From Flammeovirga sp. SJP92 (lineage in GTDB: Bacteria; Bacteroidota; Bacteroidia; Cytophagales; Flammeovirgaceae): 64,000 nucleotides of DNA. The notes below the pieces were generated by a model, which did not search any database, was not told where the DNA came from, and saw nothing but the letters and a program-made list of their open reading frames with translations. Each line of letters starts with the position of its first letter. Positions within the stretch are counted from its first letter, which is position 1. The stretch spans positions 124,001-188,000 of the forward strand of contig NZ_LQAQ01000098.1 in NCBI RefSeq assembly GCF_001583495.1, given 5' to 3'. A program made the position numbers and the translations under genes. Shown here one piece after another: positions 18,301-25,356 of the stretch.

Positions 18301-18684
18301 GCTGATGATGAGCCCTTGTATGACAAGATAATCGCTTTCACTTAAACACAAATACCATACAAAGACGCAAATCAATACTTTGATCAAACTGTAGGTGGCA
18401 TTCAAATGCTCCACGCGGAAACGGCGTTCTAGATAAGCTAAAAGCCTGGCTAACAAAAGAATAATAATGCCACTAAACATGAACGCATAAGGCAAGTTAT
18501 CAACAGCTCTTTCTTGGAATAAAGTGGTATAAGCAATTGAAAATACTATAGCCAGACCCGCACCTTCAGCGATGAAAAAGAGATTAACCCAGTTCGGGTT
18601 TTCCTTTCTCAACAATTGATAGAGTTTGCTAAAAATATTGTCTTTTGGGAGGTAATAATAAAGCTTAGAAGCAATTGAATTCAT
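15331..18684 (-). CDS. Membrane transporter-like / HEAT-repeat / cyclic-nucleotide-binding fusion
   Basis: 1117 residues in three parts. Residues about 30-430 hold about 12 membrane segments in the manner of MFS or nucleotide-translocase (NTT-like) carriers. Residues about 450-800 are alpha-helical HEAT-like repeats, with a typical motif DPDPRVRKKAI. Residues about 985-1110 are a cNMP-binding domain with the phosphate-binding cassette FGDLSLLDSSPRS, where the usual FGE is FGD. The combination suggests a membrane carrier controlled by a second messenger, but neither substrate nor nucleotide can be read from the sequence. Single gene with its own terminator. Confidence 0.82.
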   Translation of the reverse strand: MNSIASKLYYYLPKDNIFSKLYQLLRKENPNWVNLFFIAEGAGLAIVFSIAYTTLFQERAVDNLPYAFMFSGIIILLLARLLAYLERRFRVEHLNATYSLIKVLICVFVWYLCLSESDYLVIQGLIISIKLLIFFEDCTYWTIIENYSTTADRRKVLEQAKSFKVLAKLTGFLIVLVGSNLFSLSAMAFWAIPLYVISGWGLWQSLKNSNIDDQLEEYHDKVTRPSRKFTPDSFWAFGISNPYVLKLGLLTVCMACVWGIVEFFFMVDLRVSLFTPQKGLIALSLLLIVSYAIVATITPFFSSRKLQDIGIKKLLTIPPLILLCIVVLTYLVLRFSPPQLPVMLTLVAIVFIMTRNIILTTVTPSLLRPIQKKHRGFTFGILRGFFGSLGLILSGFFLWIVNADVSSREGTMIVWLSISFLLAWWLCAKIVSRDYRVIIRRAFLLRDIESYEIATHDQEVNRLLVNKLISHRPEDVLYALEANTMINPKKNETVLLHMLRHPEEVVRYFSITFNEEIKTPKIEEAIKKLALKDPDPRVRKKAIISTCKSDPTFIKEVIDWIDDDNKEIRKGALYGLLSSESEEQRTIALNYIKNTLKSENPKQKIFALKILAKVSPKESEPYIFDAIIDGDDLLIKEGIKIAGIVKSPTHIPLLINLLKENKFNDTVLRTLIQYGEDCLDIIENELFVNKRREDVYLITLCKIMGKIDTPKSYEILWQLVDYPWPFMRMAAYNALKRLKYRPKTDTDFQVLNKHLERFFQNYYWLCNAIVVLKHEKPFRAMLSKALEDELELIEEGIRTIQEFMIAGKGDQLFKVTSFSKRLFEYTDQEMILQNAEIEKNLWKTLPSSIYQKLIIVLGYYSLEMKMQKLGDYYSANLVDPLSITLGIIRPFSFNRPLFNTWTKITALISIRDAMSPSLMKYIGQILNKDDIKLIEPALISLKRIEDYQDLPVSKSLDELVSPERKDWLMGILNEGTKPLLELEKVILLRSTTLFREIPEHILVDIASIMHEVRVPRDTSIFRKGEESREMYIIYEGEVKLHDGGFTFNTLMNRDLFGDLSLLDSSPRSLSATTTKDSVLMTIEQDDFLALMGYRRSLMQGILKTLGQRIRSQNNYSK

Positions 18685-18784
18685 TTCTTATAATTCAGTT
18701 ATTACTTTTGAAAAAATACCTGCATAAGAAAACATCTAATCATGTTTAATTTGAAGTGTTTCGCTTTCAAAAGATAGCAGAAAA

Positions 18785-18823
18785 AAAAAGCCGAAGCAAT
18801 TAAAAAATTACTTCGGCTTTTTT
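18785..18823 (-). terminator. Terminator of rho
   Basis: AAAAAGCCGAAG pairs with CTTCGGCTTTTT around a 14-base AT loop. It is 18 bases beyond the rho stop and is A/T-flanked on both sides, so it can work in both directions. Confidence 0.9.
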
Positions 18824-18840
18824 GTGCTGTATAAATGATC

Positions 18841-20613
18841 TTACTTATTCATTGAGATCAAGAATTCTTCGTTTGTTCTTGTGCCTCTCATATTGCTTTG
18901 TAAGAATTCCATTGCTTCTGTTGACTTCATGTCAGACATCATTCTACGCATAATCCATACACGCTGCAATGTGTCTTTGTCCATCAATAGATCTTCCCTA
19001 CGAGTACCCGACATAGGAATATCAATTGCAGGGTAAATACGCTTGTTGGCAAGCTTTCTATCCAGCTGAAGTTCCATATTACCTGTACCTTTGAATTCTT
19101 CAAAGATTACTTCATCCATCTTCGATCCTGTATCAATCAATGCCGTAGAGATGATGGTTAATGAACCACCGTTTTCAACATTTCTTGCCGCACCAAAGAA
19201 TTTCTTAGGCTTATGTAATGCGTTGGCGTCTACACCACCAGAAAGGATCTTTCCAGATGATGGCGTAACGGTGTTATACGCACGTGCTAAACGAGTAATT
19301 GAATCTAGTAGAATGACTACATCATGTGAACATTCCACCATTCTTTTCGCTTTCTCTAATACCAATGAAGAAACTTTTACATGCTTATCAGCTGTTTCAT
19401 CAAAAGTAGAAGCAATTACTTCAGCGTTTACGCTACGTTGCATATCTGTCACCTCTTCCGGACGTTCATCAATCAGTAAGATGATCAAATAACATTCAGG
19501 GTGATTTTGGGCAATAGCGTTGGCCACTTCCTTCAATAACACTGTCTTACCTGTTTTAGGTTGTGCTACGATCATACCACGTTGACCTTTACCAATTGGT
19601 GCAAATAAATCTAATACTCGAGTAGAATAAATCTGCGGTTTAGTAGAAAGGTGTAATTGATCTTGAGGGAAGAGCGGCGTTAAATATTCAAAAGGAATAC
19701 GATCACGAATTTCTTCAGTCGTTTTTCCGTTTACTGTATCAACTCTTAGTAAGGCAAAATACTTTTCTCCGTCCTTTGGAGGTCTAACATTACCTCTTAC
19801 TGTATCACCTGTTTTTAGACCAAAAAGTTTGATTTGTGAAGGTGAAACATAAACATCATCAGGGCTGGCTAAGTAGTTATAATCAGAAGATCTTAAGAAT
19901 CCGAAACCATCAGACATGATTTCCAATACGCCTTCACTGCTGATTACGCCATCAAAATCTTTCACAGACACTTTCTGAACAGGTTTAGCTGGTTCAGTAG
20001 CTTTTTGCTCAATGGCTTTATTTCTTTCCTGTTGAAGTGTAGGATTTTTTTCATCCGTTTCATCGTCCAAGAACATATCGAAATCAGGCATGTCGTCTAA
20101 AGGATCAATACCTAAGTCAATTTCTTCCCAAGACATAATATCGTCATGAGTAATAGGCTTTGGAGCACTTGGTTGAGCTGGATTATTTTTTTGCCCCCTT
20201 GCTTTCTTCTGATCTTGATTCTTTCCTCGCTGATTTGGATTCCCTTTTTTCACATTTTCTCTCTTCACTCTTTCTCTTGGTGAAGCTGAACGTCTGTTTA
20301 ATCGGGCTTTATCAGGTCTGCTTTCAGGCTTTTTGTTTTGACTAACGGGCTTATCGCTCTCTGGTTGAGGAGCATTTTCGTTATTGTTATCGTTAGAGGC
20401 GGCTGGCGTAACTTTCGGAGTTTGCTCTACTTCTTCTGGTGCTTCAGACACAGGCTGTGCACTCTCATTTTTTTCTTGAGCTTTGATTTGATTTTCAATT
20501 CTCTCAATGAGTTCTTTCTTACGAAGGTTACTGAAATTTTTCATGCCAAGACTTTCTGCAATATCTTTCAATTCAGATAGCAGTTTAGCCTCTAGTAGCT
20601 TTCTTGTATACAT
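18841..20613 (-). CDS. rho: Transcription termination factor Rho, with long disordered insert
   Basis: 590 residues against about 420 in E. coli. The N-terminal helical Rho_N/SAP-like domain (about 1-45) is followed by a long low-complexity insert (about 46-215) rich in Lys, Arg, Asn, Pro and acidic residues, then the cold-shock RNA-binding domain (about 225-300) and the hexameric ATPase. The P-loop AQPKTGKT is near residue 347, and the Q- and R-loop segments are intact. Long inserts are known in Bacteroidota Rho and take part in RNA binding and condensate formation in Bacteroides. Start at ATG 20613; the leader is structured. Confidence 0.96.
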   Translation of the reverse strand: MYTRKLLEAKLLSELKDIAESLGMKNFSNLRKKELIERIENQIKAQEKNESAQPVSEAPEEVEQTPKVTPAASNDNNNENAPQPESDKPVSQNKKPESRPDKARLNRRSASPRERVKRENVKKGNPNQRGKNQDQKKARGQKNNPAQPSAPKPITHDDIMSWEEIDLGIDPLDDMPDFDMFLDDETDEKNPTLQQERNKAIEQKATEPAKPVQKVSVKDFDGVISSEGVLEIMSDGFGFLRSSDYNYLASPDDVYVSPSQIKLFGLKTGDTVRGNVRPPKDGEKYFALLRVDTVNGKTTEEIRDRIPFEYLTPLFPQDQLHLSTKPQIYSTRVLDLFAPIGKGQRGMIVAQPKTGKTVLLKEVANAIAQNHPECYLIILLIDERPEEVTDMQRSVNAEVIASTFDETADKHVKVSSLVLEKAKRMVECSHDVVILLDSITRLARAYNTVTPSSGKILSGGVDANALHKPKKFFGAARNVENGGSLTIISTALIDTGSKMDEVIFEEFKGTGNMELQLDRKLANKRIYPAIDIPMSGTRREDLLMDKDTLQRVWIMRRMMSDMKSTEAMEFLQSNMRGTRTNEEFLISMNK

Positions 20614-20697
20614 AAAAATAATGATGACAGTGTTTCAGACTGTCGCTATAATGAAATACTTTATGAAGAAACTTAATTTTATTATTAAGAGTGTGTG

Positions 20698-20757
20698 AGA
20701 TAGAAGCTATCTACATCGTAGTCACCTTACCGGAAGGAAATAGGTTTTGTCGTGACT
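20698..20757 (-). promoter_or_regulatory. Structured leader of rho
   Basis: Read on the minus strand the leader has two perfect hairpins: 6-bp arms AGTCAC/GTGACT (20720-20757, with an inner CCTT/AAGG) and AGATAG/CTATCT with a 3-base loop (20698-20712). rho is often autoregulated through its leader, so these are candidates for that control. Confidence 0.4.
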
Positions 20758-20822
20758 TTCTATATTATAAGCAAATCTAAGTTATCCGATTTAATTTAAC
20801 AAGCTGAAATGATAAGATTACT

Positions 20823-22169
20823 TTAATTTCTAATCAATTTTTCGATAACATCTCCAAAATAGGCCCCATATTCAGGTCCAACCCAGTTCATTTCTCTAAT
20901 TTCATAACTATGTAAGGAGTCATAATAAGCGTCACAAGTAATGTAGCCTACATAGTTTCCATTAAAACTCGAAAGCATGAAATTTTTGTTATGTTCTTTT
21001 GCTAACGAATCAAATTTATAATCCAATGCGATTTCTCCCGAAAAGTCTGAAGGAGTTCCAAACCAATCAATATCACCTAGTTTGAAGTAGGTAATATCCC
21101 CTTGAAGTCCTCCTGAAGCCATTTTGAATACCCAGTCACGGACTTTCAAGTTCTTCTCTATTCTCACTTGTGAAGGTCTGAAATCAACTTCCACTTTGTG
21201 AATACTGGCATCTATAACGTAATTGACAGGAGTCTGCTCCCACTTTACGAATATAGAATCAGATAATGCCTGTCCCATGTGTTTGATCATTTCAAAATCT
21301 TTTTCCCCATGCGGACTGTTAGGGCCGTGGCTTGCCACCATTCCAGCACAGTACATTGCAAAATCAACTGAAGGTTTATTTTCTAGGTGATCAATAAACT
21401 CTCCAGGATAATCTCTAGAATAAATCCAGAAATCCATATTCAAACAAGTGGCGTGTGCATTATAAGTTGTAATAACAGCCTGTTTACCATCTGTACGACT
21501 GATTTTAATAGCCCGGATAGAATTTTCTTTTCTTCCCCCATCTACAATTCTATTTCTCACCCAATCAGGTGATTCAGTTTGCAGAAAACCAACTCCGCCT
21601 TTTGATTTTGTATTACGAGCTTCTTTTATAGCATTAAACGAAGCTTCAGTAATTTTTTGAGTGGCTTCTTCTGAATATTTTCCCATAGAAACACTTCCCA
21701 AGAAAGAAGGGTCAAAGCCTCCCATGCCGTTGTGAGTATGGATTGCCGAAAATAGTACCTGATCAGCGGTAAGACCAATTGTAGGCAGCAACTTCTCTAA
21801 GCGTTTTCTTACTTCAATAGGAAAAATCATTAGGTCTAAAGTCAATACAAATGACTCGCGAATACCGTCGTCGAATGCAAAAGCTCTAGCATAAAGTGAA
21901 TCTCTTATGATCGTGTAGGATGTTCTAAATCCATAGCCTGCTACAGGTAGTGAAACACCTTTTGGAACAATGGATTTGGCAGACCAGCCAATGAGAAGTG
22001 TATCTTGTGTTGAAACTTCTTTGTGTATTGCAGATATAATATTATCTGTATTAAGAATGGTATTTTTATATTCTTCTGTTGAATGCAGAGGTGTTCTATC
22101 GATTCTGCCTATTAATACAAAAGCTAATATCAAAAGCCCTGCAACAAAATAACTGATTTTCTTTACCAA
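20823..22169 (-). CDS. Neutral/alkaline ceramidase-like hydrolase
   Basis: 448 residues. An N-terminal membrane anchor or signal (about 4-22) is followed by the neutral/alkaline non-lysosomal ceramidase N-terminal domain: LIGWSAKSI, VAGYGFRTS, and the zinc-site motif SAIHTHNGMGGFDP near residue 140. It is about 200 residues shorter than classic neutral ceramidases and lacks their C-terminal Ig-like domain. The nucleophile loop reads CAGMVASHGPNSP and departs from the usual GDVSPN, so true ceramidase activity is uncertain. The start is TTG; no in-frame ATG lies upstream. It may act on sphingo- or sulfonolipid amides (inference). Confidence 0.82.
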   Translation of the reverse strand: MVKKISYFVAGLLILAFVLIGRIDRTPLHSTEEYKNTILNTDNIISAIHKEVSTQDTLLIGWSAKSIVPKGVSLPVAGYGFRTSYTIIRDSLYARAFAFDDGIRESFVLTLDLMIFPIEVRKRLEKLLPTIGLTADQVLFSAIHTHNGMGGFDPSFLGSVSMGKYSEEATQKITEASFNAIKEARNTKSKGGVGFLQTESPDWVRNRIVDGGRKENSIRAIKISRTDGKQAVITTYNAHATCLNMDFWIYSRDYPGEFIDHLENKPSVDFAMYCAGMVASHGPNSPHGEKDFEMIKHMGQALSDSIFVKWEQTPVNYVIDASIHKVEVDFRPSQVRIEKNLKVRDWVFKMASGGLQGDITYFKLGDIDWFGTPSDFSGEIALDYKFDSLAKEHNKNFMLSSFNGNYVGYITCDAYYDSLHSYEIREMNWVGPEYGAYFGDVIEKLIRN

Positions 22170-22329
22170 GAATAGGGGAATTTTATGTCCGTAAATAGAA
22201 TGGCATAAAAATACAGAATCCGTTTTTACTATTACTAATTTTTGACTTTAAAAGTTTTACTATTGTATTAACAAAGTACAATCGCTCTATTTGTATGTTA
22301 TTTTTAGTGATTTTAAGAAAAAAGTCTTT

Positions 22330-22337
22330 TATCTTTG
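22330..22337 (+). promoter_or_regulatory. -7 box before DUF4136-like lipoprotein
   Basis: TATCTTTG, 36 bases before the ATG at 22374. A start at the earlier TTG (22335) would overlap this box, which supports the later start. Confidence 0.45.
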
Positions 22338-22373
22338 GAAGTGTTAACATATTTAATAACTCATTTTTTTTTC

Positions 22374-23054
22374 ATGAAAACACTTTTTCTTAAAGCATTC
22401 ACTCTTATTGGTCTAATAGGGTTATTGCAAAGCTGTTATCCAGGAGGAGCTGAGTATACAAGCGACTTGGATATTGCTATCTCTCAATATGAATCCGTTG
22501 AGGATTTAAGATCTTACAAAACGTATTATTTAGTTACTGACTCTATGTCTGTGGTAGGTATTGGAACAGATAATGTTTTAAGCGAAGCAGAGCAGCAGGA
22601 AGTAATTAACTATACAAATCAGCAACTTCAATCTGTATTAGGGCTGACACAAGTAACAAACCCTACTTCAGAAAATGATGCAGATTTATTTATACAGCTG
22701 TCGCAAATAGCAGTACAGCAGCAAGGTGTTGTTTGGCAACCACCTTTTTGGCCAGGTTATCCAGGTTGGCCAGGATGGGGTTACCCAGGTTACCCAGGCT
22801 ATCCATGGTATGGTGGAGGGTATTCATATTATTCATACAGCAACGGAACAATTTTGATTGATTTTGTGGATGTTTCTAAAACAGTTGAAGAGAACAATCC
22901 ACCAGAAGAAGAAAATAGATATGTGCTTATTTTAGGCTGGGAAGGAGCATTAAATGGTGTTTTATCCCGTGCTAACAATGTCAGCCTTATTAAGAGTGGT
23001 ATAGATGTATTATTTGATCAATACAACACTGCAAAAGCCGGAACAGATAACTAA
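22374..23054 (+). CDS. DUF4136-like lipoprotein
   Basis: 226 residues from the ATG at 22374. A lipoprotein signal ends at LLQSC. The mature part has the DUF4136 layout (SYKTYYLV-like start, short strands, ALNGVLSR... near the end) interrupted by a Pro/Gly/Trp/Tyr-rich segment at about residues 118-150 made of PGYPGWP-type repeats. It forms an operon with the next barrel gene, 35 bases downstream. Outer-membrane-associated, function unknown. Confidence 0.75.
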   Translation: MKTLFLKAFTLIGLIGLLQSCYPGGAEYTSDLDIAISQYESVEDLRSYKTYYLVTDSMSVVGIGTDNVLSEAEQQEVINYTNQQLQSVLGLTQVTNPTSENDADLFIQLSQIAVQQQGVVWQPPFWPGYPGWPGWGYPGYPGYPWYGGGYSYYSYSNGTILIDFVDVSKTVEENNPPEEENRYVLILGWEGALNGVLSRANNVSLIKSGIDVLFDQYNTAKAGTDN

Positions 23055-23089
23055 AAACTATTACACAATCTATTCAAAAGAAATTAATC

Positions 23090-23677
23090 ATGAGAAAATA
23101 TATTGTCACTCTATTGTTGTCTTTGATGGGCTTTTATGCTTCAGCACAAGAATCTGATTTTATTTTATCATATCAAATGTCCCTTCCGTTAGGAAATACA
23201 AGCGATTATATCGGTGCTTTCAGTGGCCGAGGTGTAGGTTTGGAATGGAAGCGACACTTGTTGACAACTCCAGTTTCCTATGGCTTTTCTGTCAATTGGA
23301 ATATTCTTTATGAAAAAGTAGATGAGCGTTACCACAATCCTAGTGAAGGGATTGTAGCAGATGGTAGACAATACAGATATATGAATATTGTACCTATATT
23401 ATTGCATGCCAATTATTACTTCAATAAAGATGGTATTATCAACCCTTATGTGGGTGTGGGAGTAGGTACTTATTTTATCAACCAGAGAACATCTTTTGGT
23501 CAATGGGCATTTATTGATAAAAACTGGCATTTTGGAGTTGCTCCAGAAGTGGGGGTGGTAGCTGATGTAAGCTCTTCATTCAATATGCTGTTCACAATCC
23601 GTTATAATCAGGCCTTTAAAGCAGGCAATGCATCAGATCATTCCTATTTGGGATTCAATGTGGGATTTGTATTCTAA
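23090..23677 (+). CDS. Outer membrane beta-barrel protein
   Basis: 195 residues with a signal peptide (about 1-19, ending ASAQ) and OmpW/OmpX-like alternating strands ending in an aromatic C-terminus (GFNVGFVF), as expected for barrel assembly. It sits 35 bases after the DUF4136-like lipoprotein and before a long-stem terminator, so the two envelope proteins are probably made together. Confidence 0.82.
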   Translation: MRKYIVTLLLSLMGFYASAQESDFILSYQMSLPLGNTSDYIGAFSGRGVGLEWKRHLLTTPVSYGFSVNWNILYEKVDERYHNPSEGIVADGRQYRYMNIVPILLHANYYFNKDGIINPYVGVGVGTYFINQRTSFGQWAFIDKNWHFGVAPEVGVVADVSSSFNMLFTIRYNQAFKAGNASDHSYLGFNVGFVF

Positions 23678-23702
23678 GGGAAAGTATTCATAAATTATAT
23701 AC

Positions 23703-23746
23703 TACCTAGCTGAAATAAAGATCATTTTATTCTGGCTAGGTATTTT
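23703..23746 (+). terminator. Terminator of the lipoprotein/barrel operon
   Basis: TACCTAGC pairs with GCTAGGTA; an inner AAATAAA/TTTTATT stem extends it, and TTTTAAT follows. Confidence 0.75.
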
Positions 23747-23878
23747 AATAAAAAAATAAATTTCTTCTTTAAGAATCTGAAAATGAGTTAATAATCAAAA
23801 TTAATAAGGAAACAGTGTAACCTTATTCCATTCTTTGAGTATTAATTAGAAAATAAAAATTAAGCACAATCTACAACA

Positions 23879-24343
23879 ATGAAAAAATTTCTATTCATAG
23901 TATCTCTTCTTTTGGGAACATCCATGATGATAAGCGCTCAAACAATAGATGCAGAGACCATTAAATCAGTAATCAAAACTGAAAAAAGAATCTTCTTCAT
24001 GGAAAATATGGATTTATCTTTAGAAGAAGCCACAAAGTTTTGGGAATTGTATGACAAGTTCGAATTGGATAACTCTGATTTGTCAAGAGAAAAAACAAAG
24101 TTATTTGAAGAATTGATCAGTGAAACTGATGGTATTACTGACGAAGAAGCATTAAATATGGTCAACGAACTAATGGCGATTCAGCAGAAAAATCTGAAGT
24201 TGAAAAAGAAGCATATGAAAATTATGCAGAAGGAATTATCTCCTAAAACAGTCGCTCGTTTTTATCAATTAAATGAATTGGTGAATAGCTTCTTGAAAAC
24301 TCAAATCTTAAGTGAATTGCCAGTTGTGCAAAGTAAAAAGTAA
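23879..24343 (+). CDS. Hypothetical secreted helical protein
   Basis: 154 residues with a clear signal peptide (cleavage near ISAQ, residue 20) and then only amphipathic charged helices, including LSLEEATKFWELYDKFE and a Lys-rich stretch near 110. The layout recalls small periplasmic helical proteins of the Spy/CpxP kind, but no LTxxQ motif is present, so the family is not assigned. It has its own terminator. Confidence 0.7.
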   Translation: MKKFLFIVSLLLGTSMMISAQTIDAETIKSVIKTEKRIFFMENMDLSLEEATKFWELYDKFELDNSDLSREKTKLFEELISETDGITDEEALNMVNELMAIQQKNLKLKKKHMKIMQKELSPKTVARFYQLNELVNSFLKTQILSELPVVQSKK

Positions 24344-24379
24344 TTGCTTTGGTCAGGACATTCATTCAATTATAAAGTA

Positions 24380-24415
24380 CAGCCTCAGTATCTTTGAAAA
24401 TACTGAGGCTTTTTA
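24380..24415 (+). terminator. Terminator after the secreted helical protein
   Basis: AGCCTCAGTA and TACTGAGGCT, perfect 10-bp arms around a 10-base loop, followed by five T. Confidence 0.9.
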
Positions 24416-24549
24416 TTTTAAAAAATAGTGAGGTGTATTTCCTTATAACTTTCTGTAAGTAAAACGGTAGGAAAACGACGAAATACTGATTCATTTTAGA
24501 ATGAGAAAATGCAAAACCATAATAAGCAGATAGAAAACTTAGGTTGAAT

Positions 24550-25134
24550 ATGAATATTTCAAAACAATCCATCATTAAAGAACTGAAATCATGGGGTTTC
24601 TTCGTCATTCTTTTAGGAGGGCTTTATATTACAGGAGCCTTGCCGGAAGTGTCTGCATTGATGCAAAGAGGTTTATTAATGACAGGGCTTATGAATGCCT
24701 CTTCTTCTGAAGGTTATGTAGGAAAAACAGATTATAACTGGAAACTGGAAAAGTTTGAAACAGGTGAAGCTGTAGATTTTAAAGCATTCAAAGGCAAGAA
24801 AGTTTTTCTTAATGTATGGGCTTCTTGGTGTCCGCCCTGTATTGCAGAAATGCCAAGTATTGAAAAGCTCTATCAACATTTCAAAGACGATGAAAATGTT
24901 GTGTTTATGATGTTGAATGTAGATGAAGATAAAATAAAGGCAGAAAAGTTTTTAAAGAGGAAAGGTTATAGTTTTCCAAATTACAGAAGAGTTACTTCTA
25001 CCCCATCCGTTTTTCAGAGTAATAGTATCCCGTCCACTTATGTCATTAATGAAAAAGGAGAAGTCATCTTCAAACATCAGGGATTAGCAAACTATTATTC
25101 AGATAGTTTTATAAATATGCTAACAATACAATGA
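24550..25134 (+). CDS. TlpA-like membrane-anchored thioredoxin
   Basis: 194 residues from ATG 24550 (a TTG two codons earlier is less likely). A signal anchor lies at about 10-32. The thioredoxin fold has the active site WASWCPPC near residue 97 and the cis-Pro loop SIPSTYVI. Proteins of this type reduce or resolve disulfides in the periplasm, for instance in cytochrome c maturation or with DsbD; a DsbD gene is present at 60974. It precedes rpoB on the same strand, but a promoter-like box lies between. Confidence 0.88.
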   Translation: MNISKQSIIKELKSWGFFVILLGGLYITGALPEVSALMQRGLLMTGLMNASSSEGYVGKTDYNWKLEKFETGEAVDFKAFKGKKVFLNVWASWCPPCIAEMPSIEKLYQHFKDDENVVFMMLNVDEDKIKAEKFLKRKGYSFPNYRRVTSTPSVFQSNSIPSTYVINEKGEVIFKHQGLANYYSDSFINMLTIQ

Positions 25135-25205
25135 CATTTCTTAAGTTATTTAGTATTGTTGATAAAACTTATGCCAATAAGAGTATGACTTTAGTAACTT
25201 TTGTC

Positions 25206-25213
25206 TATATTTG
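25206..25213 (+). promoter_or_regulatory. -7 box before rpoB
   Basis: TATATTTG matches the Bacteroidota -7 consensus and is 144 bases before the rpoB start, leaving a leader of roughly 135 bases. No -33 TTG at ordinary spacing. Confidence 0.45.
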
Positions 25214-25300
25214 CAAGTTGCATGTGAAATATATTATTTGCATCAGGCAAAATAGTCTATTTACTTGCAATAATTTACATTTTGGCGCCTCTGTTTAGGA

Positions 25301-25317
25301 TGGTACGAGTTACCATA
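25301..25317 (+). promoter_or_regulatory. Leader hairpin before rpoB
   Basis: ATGGTA and TACCAT flank a 5-base loop about 40 bases before the rpoB start. It is a perfect stem in the presumed leader and could affect translation. Confidence 0.35.
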
Positions 25318-25356
25318 TAAGCAGATAGTTTTTGAAACTTAAAAAAGAATACCACC

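Noticed and set aside
19091-19492. 133-residue rightward ORF inside rho
   Set aside because: It is an antisense shadow of the rho ATPase region, without features of its own; the same holds for other long antisense frames within rpoB, dsbD and the autokinase gene.
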